The notes below the pieces were generated by a model. That model saw nothing but the letters and a program-made list of their open reading frames with translations, ran no database searches and was not told the DNA's origin. A stretch of 64,000 nucleotides of DNA, taken from contig CAZUJU010000013.1 in the NCBI GenBank assembly GCA_964620675.1, positions 1 to 64,000 on the forward strand, in the 5' to 3' direction. Source of the DNA: CAYSFW01 sp964620675. GTDB lineage: Bacteria; Pseudomonadota; Gammaproteobacteria; UWMA-0217. The translations under genes and the position numbers were made by a program. This document shows positions 53,553 to 61,819 of this stretch, one piece after another (within the stretch, counting starts at the first letter, position 1; the number at the start of each line of letters is the position of its first letter).

Positions 53553-53813
53553 ATGAGTTCAAGCATCGTGACTACGCTCGGCATGGCTGCGGCCGTGTTG
53601 ACCACTGTGAGCTTTCTACCTCAGGTCTTGCACACCTTGCGTACCCGCGACACGCGTGCGATTTCGCTGTCGATGTATCTGTTGTTTACGCTCGGGGTGT
53701 TCCTGTGGTTGCTGTACGGGGTCGTGTTGGCACTATGGCCGGTGATCATCGCCAACGGCATCACGGTGGTGCTCGCCGGGATGGTGTTGCTGCTGAAACT
53801 GCGCCACGGCTGA
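53553..53813 (+). CDS. SemiSWEET-type small transporter
   Basis: 86 residues with three transmembrane helices. The PQ motif is present in AAVLTTVSFLPQVLHTLRTR, followed by DTRAISLSMYLLFTLGVFLW and a third helix. This is the bacterial SemiSWEET (MtN3/PQ-loop) layout; dimers form a sugar uniporter. Substrate is unknown. 7 bp separate it from the next membrane protein gene. Confidence 0.93.
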   Translation: MSSSIVTTLGMAAAVLTTVSFLPQVLHTLRTRDTRAISLSMYLLFTLGVFLWLLYGVVLALWPVIIANGITVVLAGMVLLLKLRHG

Positions 53814-53820
53814 AATTGCA

Positions 53821-54192
53821 ATGCTCTACCGCTTGCTGGCCGACGGGGTACTGGTGTTGCATCTCGCCTTCATCGTATTTGCGGTATTAGGCGCCCTGGC
53901 CGTGCTGCGCTGGCCGCGGCTGATCTGGTTACACCTGCCCGCGGTGGCATGGGGGGCATGGATCGAGTTCAGCGGTGGCATCTGCCCGCTGACTCCGTTG
54001 GAGAATCATTTTCGCAACCTCGCTGGTCTGGCGGGATACGATGGCGGCTTTATCGAGCACTACTTGCTGCCGCTGATCTATCCGCATGAACTCACGCGGG
54101 CGATGCAATGGCTGTTCGGCGCGATCGTGTTGACTGTCAACGCCGCGCTCTACGGGGTTTGGTGGTGGCGCCGTCGTTGCCGGGCCAACTAA
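53821..54192 (+). CDS. DUF2784 membrane protein
   Basis: 123 residues with four hydrophobic helices. MLYRLLADGVLVLHLAFIVF at the start, then WLHLPAVAWGAWIEFSGGIC with PLTPLENHFRNLAG, the conserved DUF2784 (PF10861) signature. Function is unknown. It is probably in one transcript with the SemiSWEET gene. Confidence 0.9.
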   Translation: MLYRLLADGVLVLHLAFIVFAVLGALAVLRWPRLIWLHLPAVAWGAWIEFSGGICPLTPLENHFRNLAGLAGYDGGFIEHYLLPLIYPHELTRAMQWLFGAIVLTVNAALYGVWWWRRRCRAN

Positions 54193-54219
54193 TCATTTCG
54201 GCCACACCCTCTGACAGGG

Positions 54220-54347
54220 TAAGGACATCGCCCCGGAAGACGAACGCCGTGCCGGGTAGGCGGGAGACGCCGTGAATCCATACCCGGGGGCCGGCTGCAT
54301 CCCTATCCCTACGGCCGACGTTTCTACCAACGTTTGCCCGGAGCGGC
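54220..54347 (+). repeat. Copy E of the dispersed intergenic hairpin repeat
   Basis: CATCGCCCCGGAAGACGAAC, then GGCGGGAGACGCCGTGAATC and TTTGCCCGGAGCGGC at the end. Same orientation and order as the 55.6-kb copy. It lies in the convergent gap between the DUF2784 gene and the MFS gene and may end both transcripts. Confidence 0.7.
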
Positions 54348-54373
54348 CTCCGCTGAGATTCGGGTGTTTCGCG

Positions 54374-55537
54374 TCAACTGGACTGTGGCGGTATTGTCGC
54401 GCGCGACAACCCAAACAGGCTGACGCCCACTGCCAGCGCGGCGATCGCAGCCGCGACCAGGTAGGACCCCTCGGGGCTCAGTCCGGTCCAGAGATAGCCG
54501 CTGCCGAGGCTGCCCACCGCGTGCCCGACGCCAAAGCACAGACTGGCGTAGAGCGCTTGGCCGCGACCCTGAAGTTTGCCCGGAAAATAGCGATTAATCA
54601 GATCGATAGCCGAGGCGTGATAGAGCCCGTAACTTGCGGCGTGAAGCGTTTGCGCGAAGATCAAAACCGGCGCTGAGTCGACCAGCGTGGCGGTCAGTAC
54701 CCAACGCACACTCGTGACCAGGATGGCGAGTTGAAAGAGCCGCACTGCGCCAAACCGCGGCAACAGTCGGTGCATCACCAGGAACACCCCGATCTCCGCG
54801 ATGACACCGATGGCCCAGAATTGCCCGACGCTGCCGCGCGGATAGCCGTGCTGTTCAAGGTACACACTGAAGAACGTGTAATACGGACCGTGGCTCGCCT
54901 GCATCAGAAAGCCGGCAAGCAGCAGCGAAATCACCGCCGGCTGGCGCAAGGCGCGGGCAATCGACTGCGCCGGGTCCGGGTGCAATGCCTCCGCTGCCGA
55001 CCGTAGCCACAGGGTGCTGACGAAGATCAACCCGAGCAGCAGCGTCACGATCCAGGGGAGATCGGCGAGCGGCCGTGACTCGAACCAGTAGCCGAGCCCG
55101 ACCACCGCGACGATGAACCCAACCGAACCCCATAGACGTATGTGGCTGTAGCGTGCCCGGTGCTCGCCGAGGTGATTAAAGGTGCAGGCCTCGAACTGCG
55201 GCAGCGCGGCGTGCCAGAAAAAACTGAACACGATCATGACGACCATCAACCACAGGTAGTCCTGGCGCCACATCACCGCGGCAAACGCAAGCGCCGCGCC
55301 GAACGTGGCCAGCCGGATGATGCCGAGGCGTCGCCCGGTATGGTCCGCGATCCAGCCCCACAGATAGGGGGCGAATACCTTGGTCACCATCGTTACCGCG
55401 ATCAGCTCGCCGATCTGAGCCGGAGCGTAACCGAGATCCGTGAGGTAGACGCTCCAATAGGGTACGAACGCGCCCAGGCTGCCGAAGTAAAACAGATAGA
55501 ACGACGACAGGCGGTAGTAAGGCGTAGCGGGGTTCAC
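54374..55537 (-). CDS. MFS transporter, HcaT/phenylpropionate-permease-like
   Basis: 387 residues, twelve predicted transmembrane helices. MNPATPYYRLSSFYLFYFGS followed by GAFVPYWSVYLTDLGYAPAQ is typical of the MFS branch that includes HcaT, and WGWIADHTGRRLGIIRLATF contains the loop 2-3 motif. ARYSHIRLWGSVGFIVAVVG is another hallmark of this branch. Substrate cannot be read from the sequence; many members near aroC are unassigned. Convergent with the DUF2784 gene. Confidence 0.85.
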   Translation of the reverse strand: MNPATPYYRLSSFYLFYFGSLGAFVPYWSVYLTDLGYAPAQIGELIAVTMVTKVFAPYLWGWIADHTGRRLGIIRLATFGAALAFAAVMWRQDYLWLMVVMIVFSFFWHAALPQFEACTFNHLGEHRARYSHIRLWGSVGFIVAVVGLGYWFESRPLADLPWIVTLLLGLIFVSTLWLRSAAEALHPDPAQSIARALRQPAVISLLLAGFLMQASHGPYYTFFSVYLEQHGYPRGSVGQFWAIGVIAEIGVFLVMHRLLPRFGAVRLFQLAILVTSVRWVLTATLVDSAPVLIFAQTLHAASYGLYHASAIDLINRYFPGKLQGRGQALYASLCFGVGHAVGSLGSGYLWTGLSPEGSYLVAAAIAALAVGVSLFGLSRATIPPQSS

Positions 55538-55600
55538 AAACGCGGCAATCCCTTAACAACCCGATCGGGGTCGTTGTGATGGTAGTTCCTGAGGCTAACG

Positions 55601-55744
55601 CTAACTGTCATGGCGAGTAAGCCGCCTCCGAGGATGAAAGCCGCTCCGGGTTGGCCAGGTGGGAGACGCCGTGAATCCATCCATGGAGGCTCGGCAGCCA
55701 CCTCCCTGCGGCTGACGCTCTCGCCTGGCCAACCCGGAGCGGCA
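55601..55744 (+). repeat. Copy F, best-preserved dispersed hairpin repeat
   Basis: The outer arms GCCGCTCCGGGTTGGCCAGG (55640-55659) and its exact complement (55724-55743) form a perfect 20-bp stem around about 64 bases, which include GGGAGACGCCGTGAATCCAT and CCTCCCTGCGGCTGACGCTC. The 5' flank TAACTGTCATGGCGA is shared with other copies. It can serve as the reference for the family. Confidence 0.85.
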
Positions 55745-55772
55745 GCCCTCGAAACCGCGTTTTTTCACATTA

Positions 55773-55835
55773 ATGGCGATGACATCGCCCCGGAGCGCGC
55801 AAGCCGCGCCGGGCGAGCGAGGCGCGGTCACTCCG
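55773..55835 (+). repeat. Partial copy G of the dispersed repeat
   Basis: ATGGCGATGACATCGCCCCG followed by GAGCGCGCAAGCCGCGCCGG resembles the 5' part of copy E. It sits directly downstream of the aroC stop codon and has no second half. Confidence 0.5.
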
Positions 55836-55846
55836 GTTCACCGGCT

Positions 55847-56947
55847 TCAGCGTACCTGTGCCGGCAGATCCGGCAGGGCAGTGGTCACATCCGCATTCTG
55901 GCCGCGATGCCGCAACGCGTGGTCGAGCAGAACGATCGCGAGCATCGCCTCGGCGATCGGCGTTGCGCGGATGCCGACACAGGGGTCGTGACGTCCGGTT
56001 GTGACCACCTCGACCGGCGCGCCGTCGAGGTTGACCGTGCGCCCTGGTAAACGGATGCTCGAAGTGGGCTTCAGCGCGATGCTGACCAGGATGTCCTGAC
56101 CGCTCGAAATCCCCCCGAGGACGCCGCCGGCGTGGTTCGACAGGAAGCCAGCCGGGGTCATCTCGTCGCGATGCTGCGTCCCTTTTTGGGCCACGCAATC
56201 GAATCCGGCGCCGATCTCAACCCCCTTGACCGCGTTGATGCACATCATCGCATGGGCGATATCGGCATCAAGGCGGTCAAAGATCGGTTCGCCCCAGCCG
56301 GGTGGTGCGCCAGTGGCGACGACGTTGATCCGGGCGCCGACCGAATCGCCGGCTTTACGCAACTTGTCCATGTACGCCTCCAATTCCGGCACGCGCGCTG
56401 GATCGGGGCAGAAAAACGGGTTGTCCTCAACCGCGTCCCAGTGTTTGAAATCGAGTGCGATCGGGCCGAGCTGTTTCATGTAACCTCGGATTTCGACCCC
56501 GAAATGTTCCCGCAGGTATTTCTTGGCAATGGCACCGGCGGCGACCCGCATCGCGGTCTCGCGCGCCGACGAGCGCCCGCCCCCGCGATAGTCGCGCAAG
56601 CCGAACTTCTTGTAATAGGTGTAGTCCGCGTGGCCGGGGCGGAACCGATCGAGGATGTCGGAGTAGTCCTTCGATCGCTGGTCGATGTTCTCGATCAACA
56701 AAGCGATCGGCGTGCCGGTGGTGACACCCGCGAAAACCCCGGACAGGATCTTGACCTGATCCGGTTCGCGCCGCTGGGTGGTATGGCGGGTCTTGCCCGG
56801 CCGCCGCCGCTCCAGATCGTGCTGAAGATCCGCCTCGGTCAGCGCCATCCCCGGTGGGCAACCATCGACGATGCAACCGATGGCCGGTCCGTGGCTTTCG
56901 CCAAAGCTTGTGACGGTGAACAGTTTGCCGTAAGTATTTCCTGACAT
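55847..56947 (-). CDS. aroC: Chorismate synthase
   Basis: 366 residues, standard length. Last shikimate-pathway step, FMN-dependent elimination of phosphate from EPSP. MSGNTYGKLFTVTSFGESHG at the start, YRGGGRSSARETAMRVAAGA and the C-terminal HDPCVGIRATPIAEAMLAIV motif are all conserved. ATG 56947 reproduces the conserved start; an upstream extension is not conserved. It feeds chorismate to the trp genes earlier in the window. Confidence 0.98.
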   Translation of the reverse strand: MSGNTYGKLFTVTSFGESHGPAIGCIVDGCPPGMALTEADLQHDLERRRPGKTRHTTQRREPDQVKILSGVFAGVTTGTPIALLIENIDQRSKDYSDILDRFRPGHADYTYYKKFGLRDYRGGGRSSARETAMRVAAGAIAKKYLREHFGVEIRGYMKQLGPIALDFKHWDAVEDNPFFCPDPARVPELEAYMDKLRKAGDSVGARINVVATGAPPGWGEPIFDRLDADIAHAMMCINAVKGVEIGAGFDCVAQKGTQHRDEMTPAGFLSNHAGGVLGGISSGQDILVSIALKPTSSIRLPGRTVNLDGAPVEVVTTGRHDPCVGIRATPIAEAMLAIVLLDHALRHRGQNADVTTALPDLPAQVR

Positions 56948-57023
56948 AAGGGCGATTCTAGCAAGGTTGAACAGACGCGGCGCTCGGCACTTGAAAATCC
57001 TCGGTTGCCTGTGGCTAACGTGG

Positions 57024-58235
57024 TTACAACTCGCGCAGCCCCTCCGCGGGTTCAATCTTCGCCGCGCGATAGCCCGCGAGCGCCGCCGCGATCACCGCCG
57101 CGGCCAGGGTCAACAGCAGGGCGTAGACCAGATGTTGCGGGGCGAGCACGCACACCGATTGTCCCGGTTCGAGTTGATCCGCGAGTAGGCGGTTAATGGC
57201 CATTGCCACTGCGCGGTAGATCAATGCCGCGATCAGCCAGCCGAAGAACGCCGTGAACACCGCCTGCACCATCGGTACCAGCACGATGTCGCCGGTGCGG
57301 AATCCGACCAGCCGCAGCACGCTCAGTTCGCGGCGTTTGCGTTCAATGCTGGCCCATAGGTTGGCGCTGAGTGACAGCGTGAAACCGATCAGACCGATCA
57401 GCGCGACGATCCAGAACAAGACGCTCAGATTGCGGTCGATCGACTTGACCAGATCGATGTCCTGGGCGCGGGTGCGAACCTCGATGCCGGCGCCGGTCAG
57501 GTAATCCTGCAGGCTGGCGACGTCGTAGAGTGAGCGCGCGTAGAGGCGAAATCCGGGATAGGTCCGCGCCACGGCGGCGGACTCGCCGATCCAGCCGAGC
57601 GTCGGTACCGCGCGGCCGTCGTGGTAATCGGCGGTGGCCTCGGTCAAGGTGAGCGGGACGAATGCGGCATCGCGGCCATGGGCACTTTTCGGGGCGACCG
57701 AGACGACTTCGAGTTCGACATGCGCACGCTGGCGCTCGCCGCGGAACTGGCGGGTCACCGAGCCGTCGATCCGGTCGCCGGCCTTGACGTTGAGCTTTTC
57801 CGCCGCTGCGGCCGACAACACCGCCTGCCGCAATCCCTCCGGTTGCCGGGTGTGAGGCCCGAGCAGAGGGTCGTTGGGGCCGGTCGGGACCAGTTCCACC
57901 GGGATGATGCGGGTAGCTTTCGGGCTTTGCAGATCGAGCGAGGCTGAAAGGCTGCGCGGTCGCGGTACTAGGAAACCGACATCGTCGCGTGCGGCGAGGT
58001 CGCTGAGCCAGGCCTCGCTGTAGCGTCCGCTCTGCACCGTAATGATCTCGAGGTTGGCCGGGTTCAGAAGTAACTTGTCGAGCATTCCGGCGACGATGCC
58101 GGATTTGAGCCCAAACAGGATCAACATCGGTCCGAGCACCGCCGCGAGTGCGAGCACGGCGAATCCCGACATATGCCACTCATGCTGATAATCGCGGCGC
58201 GCGAGCCAGAGCAGGTTGCCGATCGTGGTGCGCAT
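57024..58235 (-). CDS. ABC transporter permease, FtsX/MacB-like
   Basis: 403 residues. One N-terminal helix (FAVLALAAVLGPMLILFGLK), a large periplasmic domain of about 230 residues, then three C-terminal helices (LFWIVALIGLIGFTLSLSAN; MVQAVFTAFFGWLIAALIYR; LVYALLLTLAAAVIAAALAG). SIERKRRELSVLRLVGFRTG is the FtsX-type cytoplasmic coupling motif. This topology is that of LolC/E, MacB and TagS, which extract or signal at the outer face of the inner membrane rather than import solutes. It overlaps the ATPase gene by one base. Substrate is unknown. Confidence 0.88.
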   Translation of the reverse strand: MRTTIGNLLWLARRDYQHEWHMSGFAVLALAAVLGPMLILFGLKSGIVAGMLDKLLLNPANLEIITVQSGRYSEAWLSDLAARDDVGFLVPRPRSLSASLDLQSPKATRIIPVELVPTGPNDPLLGPHTRQPEGLRQAVLSAAAAEKLNVKAGDRIDGSVTRQFRGERQRAHVELEVVSVAPKSAHGRDAAFVPLTLTEATADYHDGRAVPTLGWIGESAAVARTYPGFRLYARSLYDVASLQDYLTGAGIEVRTRAQDIDLVKSIDRNLSVLFWIVALIGLIGFTLSLSANLWASIERKRRELSVLRLVGFRTGDIVLVPMVQAVFTAFFGWLIAALIYRAVAMAINRLLADQLEPGQSVCVLAPQHLVYALLLTLAAAVIAAALAGYRAAKIEPAEGLREL

Positions 58236-59011
58236 CAGCCACTCACCACCGTTTCCGACACGCCTTCTTCGTCACTCGCGCGGGTGTGCAGGGCGAGCCG
58301 GCGTAAGCCGAGTTTTTCCACATGGTGCCAGGCGTGGCTGGCGACGATCACGGTGATGTTGAGTGACTCGACCAACTCAATGAACAGCGCCATGATTTTT
58401 TTTGCCGCGATCGGATCAAGCGAGGCGGTGGGTTCGTCTGCGATCACGATCGACGGGTGATGTGCCAACGCGCGTCCGATCGCGACGCGTTGCCGCTCGC
58501 CGGTCGAGAGCTGGGCCGGATACTTGTGCAGGTGGCGGTGGATACCGAGATTGCGCGCCAGTTCATCGACCGTTTCGTCGGCCTCCATTCCCAGCAGCCG
58601 GCGCGACAAGGCCAGGTTCTCCGCCACCGAGAGGTAGGGCAACAGGCCGCCGGTCTGCATCACGTAGCCGATACGTGCCTTGCGTAGATCACCGAGCGCG
58701 TTCAACTGGTGGCGATCCCAGTGGGCTGAGATGTCGAGCGCGTCGCGGCCGACATCGGGCCGAAAGCGGAATGCGGCGGTACTGGTGGGTTGCGACAAAA
58801 AGGCGAGCATATCCAGCAGGGTACTCTTGCCGCAGCCGCTCTCGCCGATCAGCGCGATCTTTTCACCGATCGCGATCTGGAGCGTGGGCACTGTGAGTCG
58901 AAACGAGGCGCCTTCGGCCTGGCGGGTTTTGGTGACCTCGCGCAGGTGATAGATGAGCACGCGATTACCGCCGGTGGCCGTTGGACCACCGGCGTAGTAT
59001 CCATTTGCCAT
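58235..59011 (-). CDS. ABC transporter ATPase subunit
   Basis: 258 residues, LolD/MacB-like size. Walker A GESGCGKST at about residues 56-64, Q-loop VMQTGGLLPYLSV, signature LSTGERQRVAIGRAL (LSTGE instead of LSGGQ), Walker B SIVIADEPTASLDP and switch His in VASHAWHHVEKLG. It starts exactly where the vWA gene ends (ATG over the stop) and overlaps the permease gene, so the three are translationally coupled and form one machine. Confidence 0.93.
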   Translation of the reverse strand: MANGYYAGGPTATGGNRVLIYHLREVTKTRQAEGASFRLTVPTLQIAIGEKIALIGESGCGKSTLLDMLAFLSQPTSTAAFRFRPDVGRDALDISAHWDRHQLNALGDLRKARIGYVMQTGGLLPYLSVAENLALSRRLLGMEADETVDELARNLGIHRHLHKYPAQLSTGERQRVAIGRALAHHPSIVIADEPTASLDPIAAKKIMALFIELVESLNITVIVASHAWHHVEKLGLRRLALHTRASDEEGVSETVVSG

Positions 59012-60960
59012 CAGGGCAGCATTTCCAGCTCAATCGGAAACACCGAGCTGCCGCCTACGGCGCCGCCATCAAGCGCGATCCAGAGGTCCGTATGATCGTG
59101 CACCGCTTTGTAATACGCGATCTTTTCCTCCAGCCGGTGGATGAGTTCGAGTTGCCGCGCTGGCGGCCAGCTTTCCCAATCCTCGAGCGCGACGTCCATG
59201 ATCTCGCCGCGATACGGGAGATCCTCGACGTACTCTTGCATGAAACCGAGGCCGGACAGTCGCGCCTCCTGAATTTCCGCAAGACGTTGCGGATCGCGGC
59301 TGACCGTGGCCGCCAGGGTTTTGAGTTCTTCCAAAAAACCACGGGGCGAAATCAGGCCGTCCTCGAAGGTTTGCAGCAGGCGCCGCATCATGTCGTGGAG
59401 GTCGCTCAACTGATCGCGGGTGAGCAGTACCCGCACATCGACGCTACGCCGTTCGGGCTTGCGCAGGTCGCGGTCGAGCAACCAGGCGTCAAACAAGGCC
59501 GGGATCTGCCCGTCCTGCGGTTTTTGCAGGTATTGCAGGCGCAACGCATGACCAAGCTTGGCGATGCGGCTCTGCAACTGCGCCAATTGCGGGTCCGCCG
59601 CTGGTTGCGCGGCCAGCTCGGCCTTGCCGATATCCTGTTGCAGCAGGCTGCTCAGTTGCGCGGTCAGACCATCGAGCGCCTTGCCGAATGCGTCGACGTC
59701 GCCGGTGTCGACACCGTAGTACAGCTCGCCGACGTCGGGGATGGTGGCGAGTGTCTTGTATTGCTGCGATGCGCCGACATGATTGTCCTGTCCTTGCGGC
59801 GTCAACAGATGCAGCACCGTGACCGTGATGCCCTTTTCCTGCGCCAGCTTGCGGATGCCGACCGCGTCGAGGCCGGTGGTCGCGTTCGGGTTGCCCGGAT
59901 CGCGCGCGCCGGCGTCGGTGATCAAAACGATGTGTTTGCCGACCAGATCGTGCCAGTCGAGGGTGTCGATCGCGTGTTTCAACCCGGCGTAGACGTCTTC
60001 GTTGAACTCGCGGGTCGACACGCGCGACGCTCTGACGTCGGCGATGCGGGGGAGAAAGGTCGCGGCGCTGGCGCCGTCGGCGAACGGGGCGTAGGTCCGG
60101 GTCAGATACTCGACGCCCGGCACCGCGGCGGGTTCGTCACGGTAGGCGACCAGGGCGAAGCGCGCGCTGCCGCGGGTGTCGCGCTCGGTCACACCGCCGA
60201 GTATCTTTCGCACCGCCTCGCGGGTTCGCTCAATATAGGGTTGCATCGAGCGGGTGGTGTCGATGACGAACGCGACGCCGGTGTTCATAGGCGTTCCCGT
60301 AGCCGGTGCGTCCGCCGCCGCGGGCGGGGCGGTGGCATCGTCACGCAGCGGCACGGTCGAGACCTTGAGCATGCGCCCTTGCTCGGCACCGATGAAGACG
60401 TCCTCGTGGGCGCTGATCGGCACCAGATAGAAGTCCTTCAGGATGTCGACGTGCTCGGCGGGTTGGATCGCGACGACCGCCGCGTCGTCGGGCAGATTCC
60501 CTTTGACTGCGGCGTTGTAGAGCTGCTCGTAGCGTTTGCGGTCTGGGTCCTCGGTCATGGCCTTGAGACTCTCGCGGTCGCGGAACAGCAGGACTCGGTT
60601 GTGTTTGCCCGGATCCCGAAACGACAACGTCAACCCCTGGTTCCATTCGATCACGTCGGTCGCGGCGACCCAGCCGATGCGGGTGCCGTGGCTGTCCGCG
60701 CCAACCTGGAGCCACGCGGTGCCTGGTGTGCTCTTGCGTGCGTAGACGTAAAGCGCGGCGAACGGAACGACGGGTTTACCATCGGCGGTGCTCTCGGGTG
60801 CGGCGCGCAGGGTGGCCCCGGGCTTAGCGAGCACGCGCTGGAACAAGGCGCGCTTGCCCTCCATCAGCAGCGGTCGGTCGTCCGCCGCAATGGCGCTGGG
60901 TGAGGTGACCCAGCCCCCCAGGGCAATCACGGTGAGTACGAGTAACTTAATGATTCGCAT
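59011..60960 (-). CDS. Exported von Willebrand factor A protein
   Basis: 649 residues with a cleavable signal peptide (LLVLTVIALGGWVTSPSAIA). Residues of about 35-110 form an SH3-like segment (RVLAKPGATLRAAPE, GWVAATDVIEWNQGLTL). The vWA domain begins GVAFVIDTTRSMQPYIERTR at about 229; the MIDAS is DTTRS rather than DxSxS, with HIVLITDAGARDPGN as the later strand. The last 200 residues are helical with no known family. The SH3 plus vWA layout recalls the periplasmic part of the type VI secretion kinase PpkA, but no kinase domain is present and no T6SS gene is nearby (inference only). It is first in coupling order with the ABC ATPase and permease. Confidence 0.85.
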   Translation of the reverse strand: MRIIKLLVLTVIALGGWVTSPSAIAADDRPLLMEGKRALFQRVLAKPGATLRAAPESTADGKPVVPFAALYVYARKSTPGTAWLQVGADSHGTRIGWVAATDVIEWNQGLTLSFRDPGKHNRVLLFRDRESLKAMTEDPDRKRYEQLYNAAVKGNLPDDAAVVAIQPAEHVDILKDFYLVPISAHEDVFIGAEQGRMLKVSTVPLRDDATAPPAAADAPATGTPMNTGVAFVIDTTRSMQPYIERTREAVRKILGGVTERDTRGSARFALVAYRDEPAAVPGVEYLTRTYAPFADGASAATFLPRIADVRASRVSTREFNEDVYAGLKHAIDTLDWHDLVGKHIVLITDAGARDPGNPNATTGLDAVGIRKLAQEKGITVTVLHLLTPQGQDNHVGASQQYKTLATIPDVGELYYGVDTGDVDAFGKALDGLTAQLSSLLQQDIGKAELAAQPAADPQLAQLQSRIAKLGHALRLQYLQKPQDGQIPALFDAWLLDRDLRKPERRSVDVRVLLTRDQLSDLHDMMRRLLQTFEDGLISPRGFLEELKTLAATVSRDPQRLAEIQEARLSGLGFMQEYVEDLPYRGEIMDVALEDWESWPPARQLELIHRLEEKIAYYKAVHDHTDLWIALDGGAVGGSSVFPIELEMLP

Positions 60961-60983
60961 GATCTATCTCGGTCCCCGGTTGT

Positions 60984-61622
60984 CTAGCGCCAGAGCAGCA
61001 GCAGGCGTTGCGCTTGCGGATCATCCGCCGTAGCCGCCGTGCGCAGGTTCTTTTCGAGTTTACGGAGTCGATCCTTGGCGTCACTGATGCCGAACTTCTC
61101 GGCGGCCCGATACCACTTGTAGGCCTGGTAGGGGTCGGACTGCGTAAGCGCGGTGTTGCCGCGGTTGAAATGCTCGGGGTCCGACATTTCCGCCAGGTTG
61201 AACGCGGAACGGCCGTGGCCATTCCGTGCCGCATGGAAAAATAGCAGATAGGCGTCGGTGTGCTTGCCGTGCTTGCGCAGCACTTCGGCGCGCTGGAAAA
61301 GGGTTTCGAGGTCAAGGCTCTTGTCGTCGGCGGCCCGCCGAATCAGGTCGCGCGCTTCGCTGCCCTCCAGCGAGAAGTCGAGGCTGGGCGGTGCGGAGGT
61401 AATCTGTTGCTGCCGCGAGGCGCCGGCGCTGGAGGTCGGGGTGTCCTGACTGCCAAGAAACAGCGCCCAGACGATCAGGCCCACCGCGAACACAGCGAGC
61501 GCGGTGACCCAGGGATCCTGCCGGGTACGGGCGCGTTCGGCGGCGTCCGATTCGCGGTCGGGGTTGCGATCCGCCGGCTTGGGCGCGAGCTGCGGATCCG
61601 GCGAGGGTGCTTTTTTTGCCAT
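60984..61622 (-). CDS. Membrane-anchored Sel1/TPR-like protein
   Basis: 212 residues. Charged cytoplasmic start, one transmembrane helix (WVTALAVFAVGLIVWALFLG, about 38-57), then a periplasmic helical repeat region: LETLFQRAEVLRKHGKHTDA, YLLFFHAARNGHGRSAFNLA and YQAYKWYRAAEKFGISDAKD are Sel1-like repeats. It begins the four-gene operon and precedes the vWA gene by 23 bp. Likely a scaffold for the vWA-ABC complex in the periplasm. Confidence 0.8.
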   Translation of the reverse strand: MAKKAPSPDPQLAPKPADRNPDRESDAAERARTRQDPWVTALAVFAVGLIVWALFLGSQDTPTSSAGASRQQQITSAPPSLDFSLEGSEARDLIRRAADDKSLDLETLFQRAEVLRKHGKHTDAYLLFFHAARNGHGRSAFNLAEMSDPEHFNRGNTALTQSDPYQAYKWYRAAEKFGISDAKDRLRKLEKNLRTAATADDPQAQRLLLLWR

Positions 61623-61819
61623 GCGTTGACTCTCGATCGAAGGCGCCTATTAAATCACAACCCCGGGCGATTGCATCGGTCGATTCCTGTTGTGGGGTCG
61701 CGGGATCGGTTCGAAGCGGCGGGCGGTCGCGGGTGTCATCCGCCGCGAATTCTATACGTATTGAGCAGGGGCGCCGCGTCGACGCGGCTGAGCAAGATCA
61801 TGAGGGTGGAGGACGTAGG

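Larger units (their letters stand above)
55538..55846. other. Gap between the MFS gene and aroC, filled with repeats
   Basis: 309 bases. Most of it is a complete copy of the dispersed repeat plus the start of a further partial copy, both listed separately. Minus-strand transcription from aroC would read through it towards the MFS gene. No gene is supported. Confidence 0.5.

Noticed and set aside
58981..60903. 640-codon plus-strand open frame
   Set aside because: Exactly antisense to the vWA gene, whose signal peptide, vWA motifs and coupling to the ABC genes make the minus strand the real coding strand.
57024..61622. Type VI secretion locus
   Set aside because: Only a distant resemblance to TagTS and PpkA accessory proteins; no tssB, tssC, hcp, vgrG, clpV or kinase gene is in the window.
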